DNA from: CAYSCS01 sp964429695
GTDB taxonomy: Bacteria > Acidobacteriota > Aminicenantia > Aminicenantales > Aminicenantaceae
Direction of reading: 5' to 3'
Length of the DNA stretch: 64,000 nucleotides
NCBI GenBank assembly: GCA_964429695.1
Contig: CAYSCS010000073.1
Location: 62,001-126,000, forward strand
Shown here: positions 53,258 through 62,189 of the stretch, piece after piece
Position numbering within the stretch: position 1 is the first letter of the stretch
Layout: each line of letters opens with the position of its first letter
The notes under the pieces: model-generated
The model's input: the letters and a program-made list of their open reading frames with translations, nothing else
What the model was told of the DNA's origin: nothing
The model's database searches: none
Position numbers and translations under genes: made by a program

Positions 53258-55954
53258 TTAGAACATGAACCTGAAGGAAGCCCTGAATGTCCTTGCCGTA
53301 TTCACCGTAAGCGGCTTTCCGAAGGTTGCGCCGTAGAGGTCCTGAACGCTTGTTTCTCTACCTTGGTTAAAGACATTGAAGATATCGAGCATGAAGCGGA
53401 GCTTGTATTTCTGAATATCAAAGGATTTTTCAATCCTCAGGTCGAGGTTAACCGTATCAGGAAGCCTCCGCGAGCCGGCTGATTCTGTCATGATGTTCCT
53501 TACTCCCTGCCTCAATCCTAGAACAGGAAGCCTCCTTTCCCAGCAGAGTCCGCTATGATAGAGGAAGTAGGCGCTGAAGAGGATATCGAGCGGAAAGATG
53601 TATGTTCCTTGAATCTTAACCGTATGGGGCACATTGATCACCGAACGCCCGTAGAGGTTGATCTGGTAGTTCGGGTCATAGAAGACCTGAGACCTTCCCA
53701 TGTTAAAAGAAAGTCCATGGGCGTGGGCGTTGGGATAACTTCCTTCCTCCTTGCTGTAGACATAGGATGCGAACATCTGCCAGTTATTCGACATGCGCTT
53801 GGTGAGAGTAAGCTCAAGGGCTGTGTATTTTCTGTCGGGTGTGTATTTGACGATTTCAGCGAATTTCTGGCCTATATCCTTTCCTGCTTCAGGATTGGTG
53901 ATGAGATAATGGTCCTGACCTGGATTTACCTGATTGTAGACTGTGTAAACTTCGCCTGTCTCAGGGTCGGTGTAGGTTCTCTCTTCGAAGATTCCTGCCA
54001 CATTCACTGGTTCGATGAAGTTATTCCAGTTCTTATAGATGAAAGAGGCGCTCATTGAGAGGTCTTGACCTATGACCTGTTCCACTCCAGCCGTAAACTG
54101 GTCCATTGAGGGGTGCTTGATATGCGGGTCGACTTCAAAGCGATTGACTGCAGGAATTCGGTAGAGTTCGATCAATGTTCCCCATTCAGGAACAGAATAA
54201 TAAATCATGTCACTTAGACTCTGCTTTGCCTGAGATATATAGTAACTTTTTGTCACCTCGTTGTACCTTCCAAAATGAGCCTTGAGAACGGTCTTGTGGC
54301 TCTTGAAAACGTCCCAGGCAAACCCGATTCTCGGCTCAAGCGCCTCTGGTTTGTAAAGGGTCCCCATATCAGGAATGCTTCCTCTGTAGATGTCGAACCT
54401 GAGTCCTGGGTTTATGGTCAGAGATTCTGTGATCTTCCAGTCATCCTGGACGTAGAATGTGTAGCGCCAGTTAATCGCCCATTCATTCATAGAGTATTTG
54501 CATGCCATGTAGGGAGCTCTGTTCCAGTCATAATACACAAACCCGCCGTTGATGCTTACATCTCCTCCACCCGAGCTTCTTTCTATTTCAAATCCTAATT
54601 TGAAATCGTGGGAGCCCAGGAGATTGTCAGCATAGAGGGAAAAAGCGCCTGTAGCCTGAAGACGGTTCGATTTCCACAGAGACCACCAGTAGGAATTTCC
54701 ATATCTTGCTCCAGTAGCAAGGTCCATATGCCCAGGAGTGTCTTTATCGCGGCTATGGGGAACGGAGTGCCATTCCATGGTGTAGCCGGCAAATTTAAGC
54801 TCTAAGAGCTGCGACGGAGAAAAGGTATGGAGAAAGCTCAGGTTCCCGATATACACAGGATACCTAAGGTCCCACTGGGCAGAATCCTCGATGAGAGCCG
54901 TCATCCCGATTGTTTCAGCGATCCGGTTGTGGTACTGGAAATAAGCCTGAATCCTGTCTTTCTGAGCGGGCTGGAAGGTGAATTTGGCAAAGGCCTTGGG
55001 ATATTTGAGAGGGCTTTCTTTTTTCAGGGTTTCAAGAACAGTCTTGCTGGTAAAATACTCGAAGCCCGCAAAAAACCACAATTTATCTTTGATGAATGGC
55101 CCTCCGAGATGGAAGCTTCCATCCACCTGTCTTATGTCCGGCGATTCGGGAATGAGCGACCATTTGGGGTCGTCCTTGTCGATGTTCTCACTCTTCCAGT
55201 TCATACCTTGGTAGCCGAAGAGGGCATCTCCACTGAAGGTGTTTCCCCCTGATTTAGTGATGATGTTGACCATGACTCCTGTGAAATTTCCGTATTCAGC
55301 AGGAGCGCCTAGCCCGACTATTTGAGTCTCTTCAATCACATGATAATCGATAGGAGTAGTGTAGATTCCTGAGCCGCACCAGGCGTCATTCAGCTCGACC
55401 CCATCAAGCTGGAAGGAATTCGAAGTCCACATTCCACCTCCGTGAGCGCTCCTGTTAACCACACCAGGGGCGAGGTTTATTATTTCTGAGGCGTCACGGG
55501 CTGTAGGAATATTTTCGAAGAAATCTGTGGTGATGACTGTTTTGGCAAGAGATGAGTCGGTGACGTCGATCAAGGGCGATTCGCCGATGACTGTGATTTC
55601 CTCTTCGAGCTTTGCTGCGCTCATGGTGATATCAACAGTGACCGTCATTCCCACATGTAACCTTACATTTGTCTTTTTTACCGGAGTGAATCCTTCAAGG
55701 GATACATCGATGGTATAAATACCACCGGGAAGAGCAGGGATTCTGTAGCGACCATGTTCATCTGTAACAGTGGTACGTTTTCCCATCAGGCTCGGAGAAT
55801 CGAGAGTGACAGTCGCACCAGGGAGAGGGGAGCCTTCTTCATCAAAGACCTGTCCCTGAATTACTCCTGTCTCTCTTGACTGGGAAGTGAGAAAGGAAGA
55901 GAAAAAAGCAAGGCTTAAAAAAAGAAAGAATACTAAGCGAAATAATTTAATCAT
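53258..55954 (-). CDS. TonB-dependent receptor with carboxypeptidase-regulatory N-domain, locus 2
   Basis: The 898-residue protein has a signal peptide (LVFFLFLSLAFFSSFLTSQ), a carboxypeptidase-regulatory-like domain (about 28-110; GVIQGQVFDEEGSPLPGATVTL), a plug (about 115-245; VTVIGESPLIDVT, RDASEIINLAPGVVNR, FQLDGVELND, EYGNFTGVMVNIITKSGG) and a barrel ending FRASFRFMF. The ligand is unknown. It is shorter than and only distantly similar to the receptor at 41388-44603, yet both share the same upstream control region, so they probably answer to one regulator. AAGGAGAGG precedes the ATG. A terminator follows, so it is monocistronic. A sulfatase-like TPR gene lies upstream, as at locus 1. Confidence 0.88.
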   Translation of the reverse strand: MIKLFRLVFFLFLSLAFFSSFLTSQSRETGVIQGQVFDEEGSPLPGATVTLDSPSLMGKRTTVTDEHGRYRIPALPGGIYTIDVSLEGFTPVKKTNVRLHVGMTVTVDITMSAAKLEEEITVIGESPLIDVTDSSLAKTVITTDFFENIPTARDASEIINLAPGVVNRSAHGGGMWTSNSFQLDGVELNDAWCGSGIYTTPIDYHVIEETQIVGLGAPAEYGNFTGVMVNIITKSGGNTFSGDALFGYQGMNWKSENIDKDDPKWSLIPESPDIRQVDGSFHLGGPFIKDKLWFFAGFEYFTSKTVLETLKKESPLKYPKAFAKFTFQPAQKDRIQAYFQYHNRIAETIGMTALIEDSAQWDLRYPVYIGNLSFLHTFSPSQLLELKFAGYTMEWHSVPHSRDKDTPGHMDLATGARYGNSYWWSLWKSNRLQATGAFSLYADNLLGSHDFKLGFEIERSSGGGDVSINGGFVYYDWNRAPYMACKYSMNEWAINWRYTFYVQDDWKITESLTINPGLRFDIYRGSIPDMGTLYKPEALEPRIGFAWDVFKSHKTVLKAHFGRYNEVTKSYYISQAKQSLSDMIYYSVPEWGTLIELYRIPAVNRFEVDPHIKHPSMDQFTAGVEQVIGQDLSMSASFIYKNWNNFIEPVNVAGIFEERTYTDPETGEVYTVYNQVNPGQDHYLITNPEAGKDIGQKFAEIVKYTPDRKYTALELTLTKRMSNNWQMFASYVYSKEEGSYPNAHAHGLSFNMGRSQVFYDPNYQINLYGRSVINVPHTVKIQGTYIFPLDILFSAYFLYHSGLCWERRLPVLGLRQGVRNIMTESAGSRRLPDTVNLDLRIEKSFDIQKYKLRFMLDIFNVFNQGRETSVQDLYGATFGKPLTVNTARTFRASFRFMF

Positions 55955-56002
55955 TTAACCTCTCCTTAAAATCTTAGATTAAGGTTAAAAACCATTCCTC
56001 TC

Positions 56003-56038
56003 TCAGGACATGGAACAATTTTTTTCCTCATGTCCTGA
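56003..56038 (-). ncRNA. leader hairpin, locus 2
   Basis: TCAGGACATG (56003-56012) and CATGTCCTGA (56029-56038) form a perfect 10-bp stem with a T-rich loop in the predicted leader of the second receptor gene, about 50-85 nt before the ATG at 55954. Against locus 1 (44647-44685) two stem pairs are changed with their partners, which supports a base-paired RNA. Confidence 0.55.
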
Positions 56039-56148
56039 ATCAAAACCTAAAATCTTTTTTCCTCTATTTTCACCTCCTTCCCCATAGATATTTTTATCAT
56101 CCTCGATTTATTTATGAATCAATTTTGATTTCAATCTTAATAAATTGT

Positions 56149-56165
56149 AGCAAATTTTATGCCAA
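56149..56165 (-). promoter_or_regulatory. sigma-54 promoter, TonB receptor locus 2
   Basis: On the minus strand TTGGCATAAAATTTGCT has the -24 GG and -12 GC 12 bases apart and is almost identical to the element at 44776-44792. The predicted transcript starts near 56138, giving a leader of about 185 nt with the hairpin inside. Confidence 0.75.
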
Positions 56166-56244
56166 TTTTTTCAATTAGGCTTTTTTTCATAACTTCAATT
56201 AAATGAATGAGTTAAAAATTAACTTTTATTATTTACTTAAAAGA

Positions 56245-56280
56245 TTCCAAAAAATTGGATTCTTATCCAAAATTTTGGAT
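56245..56280 (-). promoter_or_regulatory. paired dyads, probable enhancer-binding sites, locus 2
   Basis: CCAAAAAATTGG (56247-56258) and ATCCAAAATTTTGGAT (56265-56280, a perfect 16-bp palindrome) have centres 20 bp apart and lie 82-115 bp upstream of the sigma-54 promoter, the same arrangement as at 44874-44908. The rest of 56281-56585 is AT-rich, with no gene seen. Confidence 0.65.
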
Positions 56281-56585
56281 TATTAATCTTAAATTTATTT
56301 CAATGCTGCACTCCCATTATTAGAAGTCATCTATTTTTGTATTTTTTCTGGCCGCTAAATTTTTTAAAAGAAGATACCTTTTAGGTAAAAAGATTCTCTT
56401 TGGCGAAAATTTTGGCTGAAGGAATTGGTACTCAAGTTTAGGGCCGAGAATCATCTCTTGGCAAATAATTAGTTTTGGTTAAATGCTGAACCGAGACTAA
56501 AATAAGGTTTATCACAATAATGAGGACCTGAGTTGACAGAAAAACTATTAAATAAATAAGAAGGCTTTTTTTAGCGACTTAATCC

Positions 56586-58721
56586 TCATTTGACCTTCCT
56601 CTCCCATTCTTTGAGCTTTCTTTCTGCCTCTTTCCTTCTGCCGTTTTTCTGGTCCTTGCTCTTTTCAATATAGATTTTTACAAAATTAATCGCTTGCTTA
56701 AGGTTTCCCGCTTTTTCAAGTAAGAGGGAATAATCATAGTAGAGTTCAGGCTCAGGGTTGTGTTTGAGAGCGGGACTTAGAGTTTCAAGGGCAAGACTTA
56801 CATTCCCCATTTCTTCATAAAGAGCGCAAAGCTCCTTGAGTATTCTCAGGTCATGAGGATATTCATCTTTCAGTTCTTGATAGATTTTTATGGCTTCATC
56901 ATATCTTTTGAGTGCGGCAAGGGTGAAGGCGCGCCTCATCTTAAGTACTTTGTTCTCTGGCTCAATCTCTGAGGCCTTTTCATAGAAGCTTAAGGCTTGA
57001 TTAAAGTCTCCTTTTTTGGCTGAGATTGATCCCGCAAGGAAAAGAGCATCAAAATACCCTGGCTCTAATTTCAGGGTCTCAAGACACGCTTCCCTTGCCT
57101 CTTCCAATCTTCCCGCTCTAAGGTAAAACCCAATCAATCTCGAGAGGATTAGCAGGGAACGAGAATGCCTCTTTTTCCCTTCTTCTAAGGTCTTGATGGC
57201 CTCCTCAATCCTTTCCATCTTCATGTAGAGAAATCCAAGGTTCACATAATTAGTCGGAGCTTCAGGATTTAATCTTAGGACTTCTCTGTAACATTTCTCA
57301 GCTTCTTCGTACTCTCCCCTTGTCTCATGGAGATTACCTCGAAAATATAGGACATATTCGTCAATTTTATCTTTGGGATCAGGAAGGATTCTTTCTCCTT
57401 TTCTCTCTAATCTCTCCCCAGCCAGATAGCCAAGAGACCTTAATTTTCTTTCTTCTTCTTCAGTGAGGATTTTCTTTCTGTGCGAGAGACTTGAGCCGTA
57501 ATATCTTATCGTTTCAGTAAGCTTTTCTTTTAATTTCTGGACTATTCGCTTCTGCTTGGGGAACAGATTTTCTTCTTCTTGAGGGTCTTTTCTCAAGTTA
57601 TAGAGCTCTGGTTTTGGAGCTTCGATCAATTTCCATTCGCCCTCTAGAAGGCCAACGAGTTCGGACCAGCCGTAATTTTCTCGGGGAAAATAAGTTTCAA
57701 AATAGACTGGAAGGTCTTCCCTTTTCTTTCCTTCAATGAGAGGGATGAGGCTTTGACCCTGGCATTCTTTTCTTTTCTCTAGGTCGAGAAGGTCAAGAAT
57801 GGTGGGCATGATGTCTATCAGCCTTACTCTTTGAGTTAGCACAAGACCCTGAGGAAGGTAATTTTTGCAGACAATTATGAGGGGGACCTTGATTGTGTTT
57901 TCATAGACAAAGAGACCGTGGTCAAGCTCTCTTTTTTCTCCCAGTGCTTCTCCATGGTCTCCTGCAAGGACCAAGAGAGTCTTTTCCAAAATCCCCTTTT
58001 CTCTCAAACTTTCTACAGTTTTCCCCAGGTAAAAGTCCATGTAAGCAATTTCCCCGTCGTAAGGCTTTCCCTTGAATTCTTCCTTGAAGGGGGAAGGAGG
58101 GTCATAGGGAAGATGAGGGTCGAAAAAATGAATCCAGCATAAAAACTTCTTCTGATAATTTCCTTCAAGCCATCTCAAGAAAGAGGCATAAGTGTCCTCT
58201 GCCCTTCTTTCAGAGCGAAAATTCTTGAGGGCTTCTTCTGCGTCGAATCTGTCATCATAATGGTTAAACCCCTGGCTTAACCCGAATCTTGAATCCACTG
58301 TGAAAGAACTGACGAAGGCAGCAGTCTCGAACCCTTTTTCCCTGAGCACTTCTGCAAGAGTTATGTTTTCTTCATCCAGTATGTAAAATCCGTTATTGTG
58401 GACATTGTGGTAGAGTGGATAAGTTCCAGTTAGGAGCGAACAGTGAGAGGGTAGGGTGAGGGGAACGCTTGAGTAGGCATTCTGGAAAAGGATTCCACTC
58501 GACGCCAGGGCATCAAGATTTGGGGTTTTCGCCCTTTGGTATCCATAACAACCCAGGCGGTCAGCTCGTGTGGTATCTAGGGTAATGAGGAGGACGTTGA
58601 GCTCGGCATTTCTTCTAACCCTGTTTTCTTGAGGAAGATAGAAGGGGATGAGAAAAATAAAAATGAAGGAGAGGTGAAGTGTGGCTCGCTTTAGATGGAT
58701 GGAGATAGATTTTCGTTTCAT
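56586..58721 (-). CDS. sulfatase-like protein with C-terminal TPR repeats, paralogue 3
   Basis: The 711-residue protein has an N-terminal signal or anchor (ATLHLSFIFIFLIPFYL), the alkaline-phosphatase-type domain (ITLDTTRADRLGCYGY, TLPSHCSLLTGT with Thr89 at the formylglycine position, HFFDPHLPYDPPSPF, GDHGEALGEKRELDHG) and about seven TPR units from about residue 460. It resembles paralogues 1 and 2 over its full length. Like paralogue 1 it lies immediately upstream of a sigma-54-controlled receptor gene on the same strand, so the sulfatase-TPR/receptor pair has been duplicated as a unit. It has its own start region at 58722-59078, shared divergently with the peptidase gene. Confidence 0.82.
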   Translation of the reverse strand: MKRKSISIHLKRATLHLSFIFIFLIPFYLPQENRVRRNAELNVLLITLDTTRADRLGCYGYQRAKTPNLDALASSGILFQNAYSSVPLTLPSHCSLLTGTYPLYHNVHNNGFYILDEENITLAEVLREKGFETAAFVSSFTVDSRFGLSQGFNHYDDRFDAEEALKNFRSERRAEDTYASFLRWLEGNYQKKFLCWIHFFDPHLPYDPPSPFKEEFKGKPYDGEIAYMDFYLGKTVESLREKGILEKTLLVLAGDHGEALGEKRELDHGLFVYENTIKVPLIIVCKNYLPQGLVLTQRVRLIDIMPTILDLLDLEKRKECQGQSLIPLIEGKKREDLPVYFETYFPRENYGWSELVGLLEGEWKLIEAPKPELYNLRKDPQEEENLFPKQKRIVQKLKEKLTETIRYYGSSLSHRKKILTEEEERKLRSLGYLAGERLERKGERILPDPKDKIDEYVLYFRGNLHETRGEYEEAEKCYREVLRLNPEAPTNYVNLGFLYMKMERIEEAIKTLEEGKKRHSRSLLILSRLIGFYLRAGRLEEAREACLETLKLEPGYFDALFLAGSISAKKGDFNQALSFYEKASEIEPENKVLKMRRAFTLAALKRYDEAIKIYQELKDEYPHDLRILKELCALYEEMGNVSLALETLSPALKHNPEPELYYDYSLLLEKAGNLKQAINFVKIYIEKSKDQKNGRRKEAERKLKEWERKVK

Positions 58722-59078
58722 CTTTTTAAATTCTAAATTCTTTTTTTCTTTTCCGCAATGTCAGAAAGGCGAGCGTTCCCTTTTTGCCTTTTCAAAGTGT
58801 GGATTGTCAAGCTTGAGTTAAAACTTTTTCTTCTATTTCTGCATATCTTGAGCTTTAAAATTTCACCTTATTGTTGATGGAAGAGAGAGGTTTAAGTAAG
58901 ATAATTTTGTACTGCGAACCAGGTTGTGGGATTTGAAAAGGGTTTATTTAAAGTTTAAATTCTGATTAAGAGCTTGAAAAAACCTTTTCTTCTATTAGGG
59001 AGGAGGGAGAAAGAAAGCTCTGAAGAAGGAGTTTTTTAATCATTTGAAAAATAAGAATTTCTTAGAGAGGAGGGAATG
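58722..59078. other. 357-bp divergent intergenic region
   Basis: It separates the minus-strand sulfatase-like gene from the plus-strand peptidase gene and must contain both promoters. A minus-strand TTGACA near 58806 has no convincing -10 at the right distance, and no dyad comparable to those at the receptor loci was found. Confidence 0.35.
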
Positions 59079-61097
59079 ATGGAAAGAAAAATTCAAGCAA
59101 TATCAGGAATCATTCTTGTCCTGGCCCTCTGTTTAGCCCTACAGCCATCTTTTTTTGCTCAAGAAAAGAGGACGATGAACTTCGTAGATGTAATCAACCT
59201 CAAGCGTGTATCTGAGCTCAGGCTTTCTCCTGATGGAAAACAGCTAATCTTCAACATCACTCAAGCAGATTGGGAAAAGAACAAATGGATTTCTCATATC
59301 TGGAGAATGAATGTGGATGGGAGTGAGCTTACCCAGATGACAAACGGAGAAGAAGGAGAAGGAAGCGGAGTCTGGTCTCCTGATGGAAAATACATTGGAT
59401 TTGTGGCCAAGCGTAATGCGGAATCTCAGATTTATCTCTTAAACACCAAAGGCGGAGAGGCCATAGAGTTGACAAAACATAAAGGAGGAGTGGTCACTTT
59501 TTCTTGGTCGCCAGATTCCCAAAAAATATATTTCATTGCTTCTGAACCAAAGAGTGAGGAAGAAGAGAAAAGAGAGAAGAATAAAGACGACGCCTACAGC
59601 TTCGAGAAGAACTACAAGCATCAACATCTCTGGGTAATGGAGATAGATACAAGGGAGGAAAAGCGCCTGACAGAAGGAGAATTTACAGTAAAATATTTTT
59701 CTCTTTCCCGGGATGGGACAAAAATTCTCTATCTTGCCTCCCCTACCCCTCTCTTTGATGACCTCCTCGAGGCTGAGCTGTGGCTTATAGATTTTAAGGA
59801 TGGTTCGAAACGCCGTCTTACAGAAAACAAAATCTGGGAACAAAATGCTGAAATTTCACCTGACAACAAGTTAATTCTTTTTCTTGCCGAGGCTAATGAA
59901 AGGCTTGAAGAATACTACCAGAGTAATATTTTTTTGCTTCCTGCTGAGGGTGGCGCACCAAGAGCAACCCTTCCAGATTTTAAATATGAAATAAGTGAGG
60001 CAACCTGGTCAGTAGATGGAAACTCTATCTACTTTGTCGCCAACATGGGGGTCCATAGCGAAATCTTTGCCCTTGACCTTAAGGAAATGAAGGTGAGAGG
60101 ACTGAGCGAAGGAAATCATGCCATCTCTGATTTTCATTATTTACCAGACATTGATACTGCCGCTTACTTCGAAAATACTCCCTTTTCTCCGGCTATCCTC
60201 TGGATTTCAGGGATGAGGGATTTTTCTCCGCGGATGGTCTGTGACCTATATCCCGAGCTGAAAGAATTTAAGTTGGCTGAGTATGAAGTTGTAAGCTGGA
60301 AAGGTAGAGATGGGGAAAAGGTGGAAGGTATTTTGATCTATCCAGTATGTTATGAAAAAGGGAAGAAATATCCCTTGCTGGTTCATACCCATGGAGGTCC
60401 TGCTGCTTCAGATAAGCTTACCTTCGATGGATACGCCCATGCTCGAGCAGGGAGAGGTTACGCCATCCTCAAGCCAAATTATAGGGGAAGCACTGGATAT
60501 GGGAATGATTTTCTGCGCGACATGGTGGGGCACTACTTCCACAACGCTGATGACGATGTTCTTTGTGGGGTTGATTATCTTGTGGAAAAGCAAATTGCAG
60601 ACCCTGAGAAGCTAGGCACTCTTGGCTGGAGTGCAGGCGGACATATGACAAACTGGCTCATCACCCAGACCGACCGGTTTAAGGCTGCTTCTTCGGGGGC
60701 AGGTGCCTCTAACTGGATTTCAATGTATGCTCAAAGCGATGTTAGAATCTACCGAACACCTTGGTTTAAGGGAGACCCCTGGGATGAGGATTCTCCACTT
60801 TCAAATTACAGAGAAAATTCGCCCATTTTTCATATCTATAAGGCTAAAACTCCGACTCTCCTCCTTTTCGGAGAAGAGGACCGGAGAGTACCCTTGCCCC
60901 AGGGGATTGAGATTTATCGTGCACTTAAGGCAAGGAATGTTCCCACAGAGCTAATCATCTTCCCGCGTGAAGGACATGGCCTCAATGAAATCCGTCATGC
61001 TCTTTATAAGATGAATAAAGAGTTCGCCTGGTTCGAAAAATACCTCATGGGGAGGGAATTTAAATTTGACGAGCTTCCAGAGAAAAAAGAGCAGTGA
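59079..61097 (+). CDS. S9-family prolyl oligopeptidase-like peptidase
   Basis: The 672-residue exported protein has a signal peptide (GIILVLALCLALQPSFFAQ), an N-terminal WD40-like beta-propeller (about 30-400; repeats such as VWSPDGKYIGFV, FSWSPDSQKIYFI, SLSRDGTKILYLAS) and a C-terminal alpha/beta-hydrolase domain (about 410-660). The catalytic triad is visible: Ser in GWSAGG, Asp in FGEEDRRVP and His in REGHGL. This is the dipeptidyl- or acylaminoacyl-peptidase type that trims peptides. I take the second ATG (59079), five bases after AGGAGG; the first ATG (59076) is only two bases away. It is on the opposite strand from the receptor loci but fits the same peptide-use theme. Confidence 0.9.
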   Translation: MERKIQAISGIILVLALCLALQPSFFAQEKRTMNFVDVINLKRVSELRLSPDGKQLIFNITQADWEKNKWISHIWRMNVDGSELTQMTNGEEGEGSGVWSPDGKYIGFVAKRNAESQIYLLNTKGGEAIELTKHKGGVVTFSWSPDSQKIYFIASEPKSEEEEKREKNKDDAYSFEKNYKHQHLWVMEIDTREEKRLTEGEFTVKYFSLSRDGTKILYLASPTPLFDDLLEAELWLIDFKDGSKRRLTENKIWEQNAEISPDNKLILFLAEANERLEEYYQSNIFLLPAEGGAPRATLPDFKYEISEATWSVDGNSIYFVANMGVHSEIFALDLKEMKVRGLSEGNHAISDFHYLPDIDTAAYFENTPFSPAILWISGMRDFSPRMVCDLYPELKEFKLAEYEVVSWKGRDGEKVEGILIYPVCYEKGKKYPLLVHTHGGPAASDKLTFDGYAHARAGRGYAILKPNYRGSTGYGNDFLRDMVGHYFHNADDDVLCGVDYLVEKQIADPEKLGTLGWSAGGHMTNWLITQTDRFKAASSGAGASNWISMYAQSDVRIYRTPWFKGDPWDEDSPLSNYRENSPIFHIYKAKTPTLLLFGEEDRRVPLPQGIEIYRALKARNVPTELIIFPREGHGLNEIRHALYKMNKEFAWFEKYLMGREFKFDELPEKKEQ

Positions 61098-61167
61098 AGG
61101 AAGGAGGAGACCTCAAGAAAGATTTGCTTTGGGTACTTAAAGCTTTCTAATTCAAGGATGAAATTGA

Positions 61168-61226
61168 GGAGCCTGAGGCTAAAGCCTTGGCTCCCCGAGC
61201 CCCTATGCGTAAAAGCATTTTTTAAG
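61168..61226 (+). terminator. candidate terminator region after the S9 peptidase
   Basis: A hairpin GGAGCC-TG-AGGCT-AA-AGCCT-T-GGCTCC (61168-61194) is followed by a smaller one, ATGC-GTAAAA-GCAT, running into TTTTTT (ending near 61226). The first lacks a T-run and the second has a short stem, so together they are a plausible but unproven stop. The rest of 61098-61604 is AT-rich, with no gene seen. Confidence 0.45.
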
Positions 61227-61604
61227 ACGAAAGAGAGTGACTAATTTTCTCAAGAAATATCTTAAATTTGAGAAAAGATGAGATTTCATGTTCCTGAATA
61301 TTAAAAAATGAGTTCTTAATTTCCTCTACTCTCTAGGTTAAGATACTTTACCTTGACTTGCCATTCCTTCTTCGCTAAATGAGAAGAACAGGGAAAAAAG
61401 TTCTTTCTGAGGAAGGAGTGAAAACTTAGTTTCCCGAGCATGAAGGGAGGAAAGAAACTTTTGAGCGAACAAAAGATTTTGGGGATTTCCTCAAGCTCTG
61501 ACAAATATTGTTAATTTTTTTAGAAATATTTACAAATTTTGTTTATTTTCGCTCTTACTTTTAATTCTTTCTTTGCAATTAAAACAAAAAGAATGAGTTA
61601 ATTC

Positions 61605-61620
61605 TGGCACATAAATTGCT
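61605..61620 (+). promoter_or_regulatory. consensus sigma-54 promoter
   Basis: TGGCAC-ATAAA-TTGCT matches the sigma-54 consensus at every defined position, with GG and GC 12 bases apart. Transcription would start near 61632 on the plus strand. Downstream on that strand are a possible 56-codon gene (61753) and the PilZ gene (62190). The CCAAAA/TTTTGG dyads of the receptor loci are not present upstream, so a different activator may act. Confidence 0.65.
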
Positions 61621-61752
61621 AATTTCAAGAAATGAGCCGGGAAGATTAAGGAGGAACAGACTTCGATTTAAGAGAAATTGCCAAGGAAGACTAAGCAGAA
61701 GAGGATGAATATTCAATCCCTCAAGAGCGATGGTTTAATCAGGGAGGATAGA

Positions 61753-61923
61753 ATGAAGAAAGAATACTTCTGGGGTAAGAAGCTTGTCAAGAAGTTGAAT
61801 GGGTCGATAGATTTGCTAGAGGAAAGGGAAGACATAAATTCTCCAACAAAAATGATCCATTTTAAGCAAGTTTCTGAACGGATTCCCTGCCAAAGGATTA
61901 AGAGTGATGACCCATCAGTCTAA
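61753..61923 (+). CDS. possible small protein downstream of a sigma-54 promoter
   Basis: The 56-codon frame starts at ATG 61753 with GGGAGG five bases before, one of the better ribosome-binding sites here. The product is basic at the start (MKKEYFWGKKLVKKL) and has a central LLEEREDI; no signal, membrane helix or known motif is seen. The frame remains open 25 codons further upstream, without a good start. The perfect sigma-54 promoter 120 bp before it is the main reason to list it. It may simply be leader sequence of the PilZ transcript. Confidence 0.35.
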   Translation: MKKEYFWGKKLVKKLNGSIDLLEEREDINSPTKMIHFKQVSERIPCQRIKSDDPSV

Positions 61924-62189
61924 TCAGCGGATTAAAGAGCAAAAAAGTATTCTTCCGATTTAGAAAATTATCTTGAAGAAAGGAGGCTTGAATTATTAGA
62001 AAGAGGAATAATATTTAAACGCCGGGGTTAAAAGATTTACGATTAATCCTTGCTTTAAAAAGAGCTTTCATTTGACTTTCTCATAGTAAAAAGAGAGTCA
62101 TGGAGAGGAGAGCGCCCAAACCTGAGGGGAAAAAATACATTTTCTCATTTATCACCTTAGAGACTGGATAAAAAAAGAGGAAGAGCTCT

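Noticed and set aside
59076..59078. First ATG of the S9 peptidase frame as start
   Set aside because: Only two bases separate it from AGGAGG; the next ATG has a five-base spacing.
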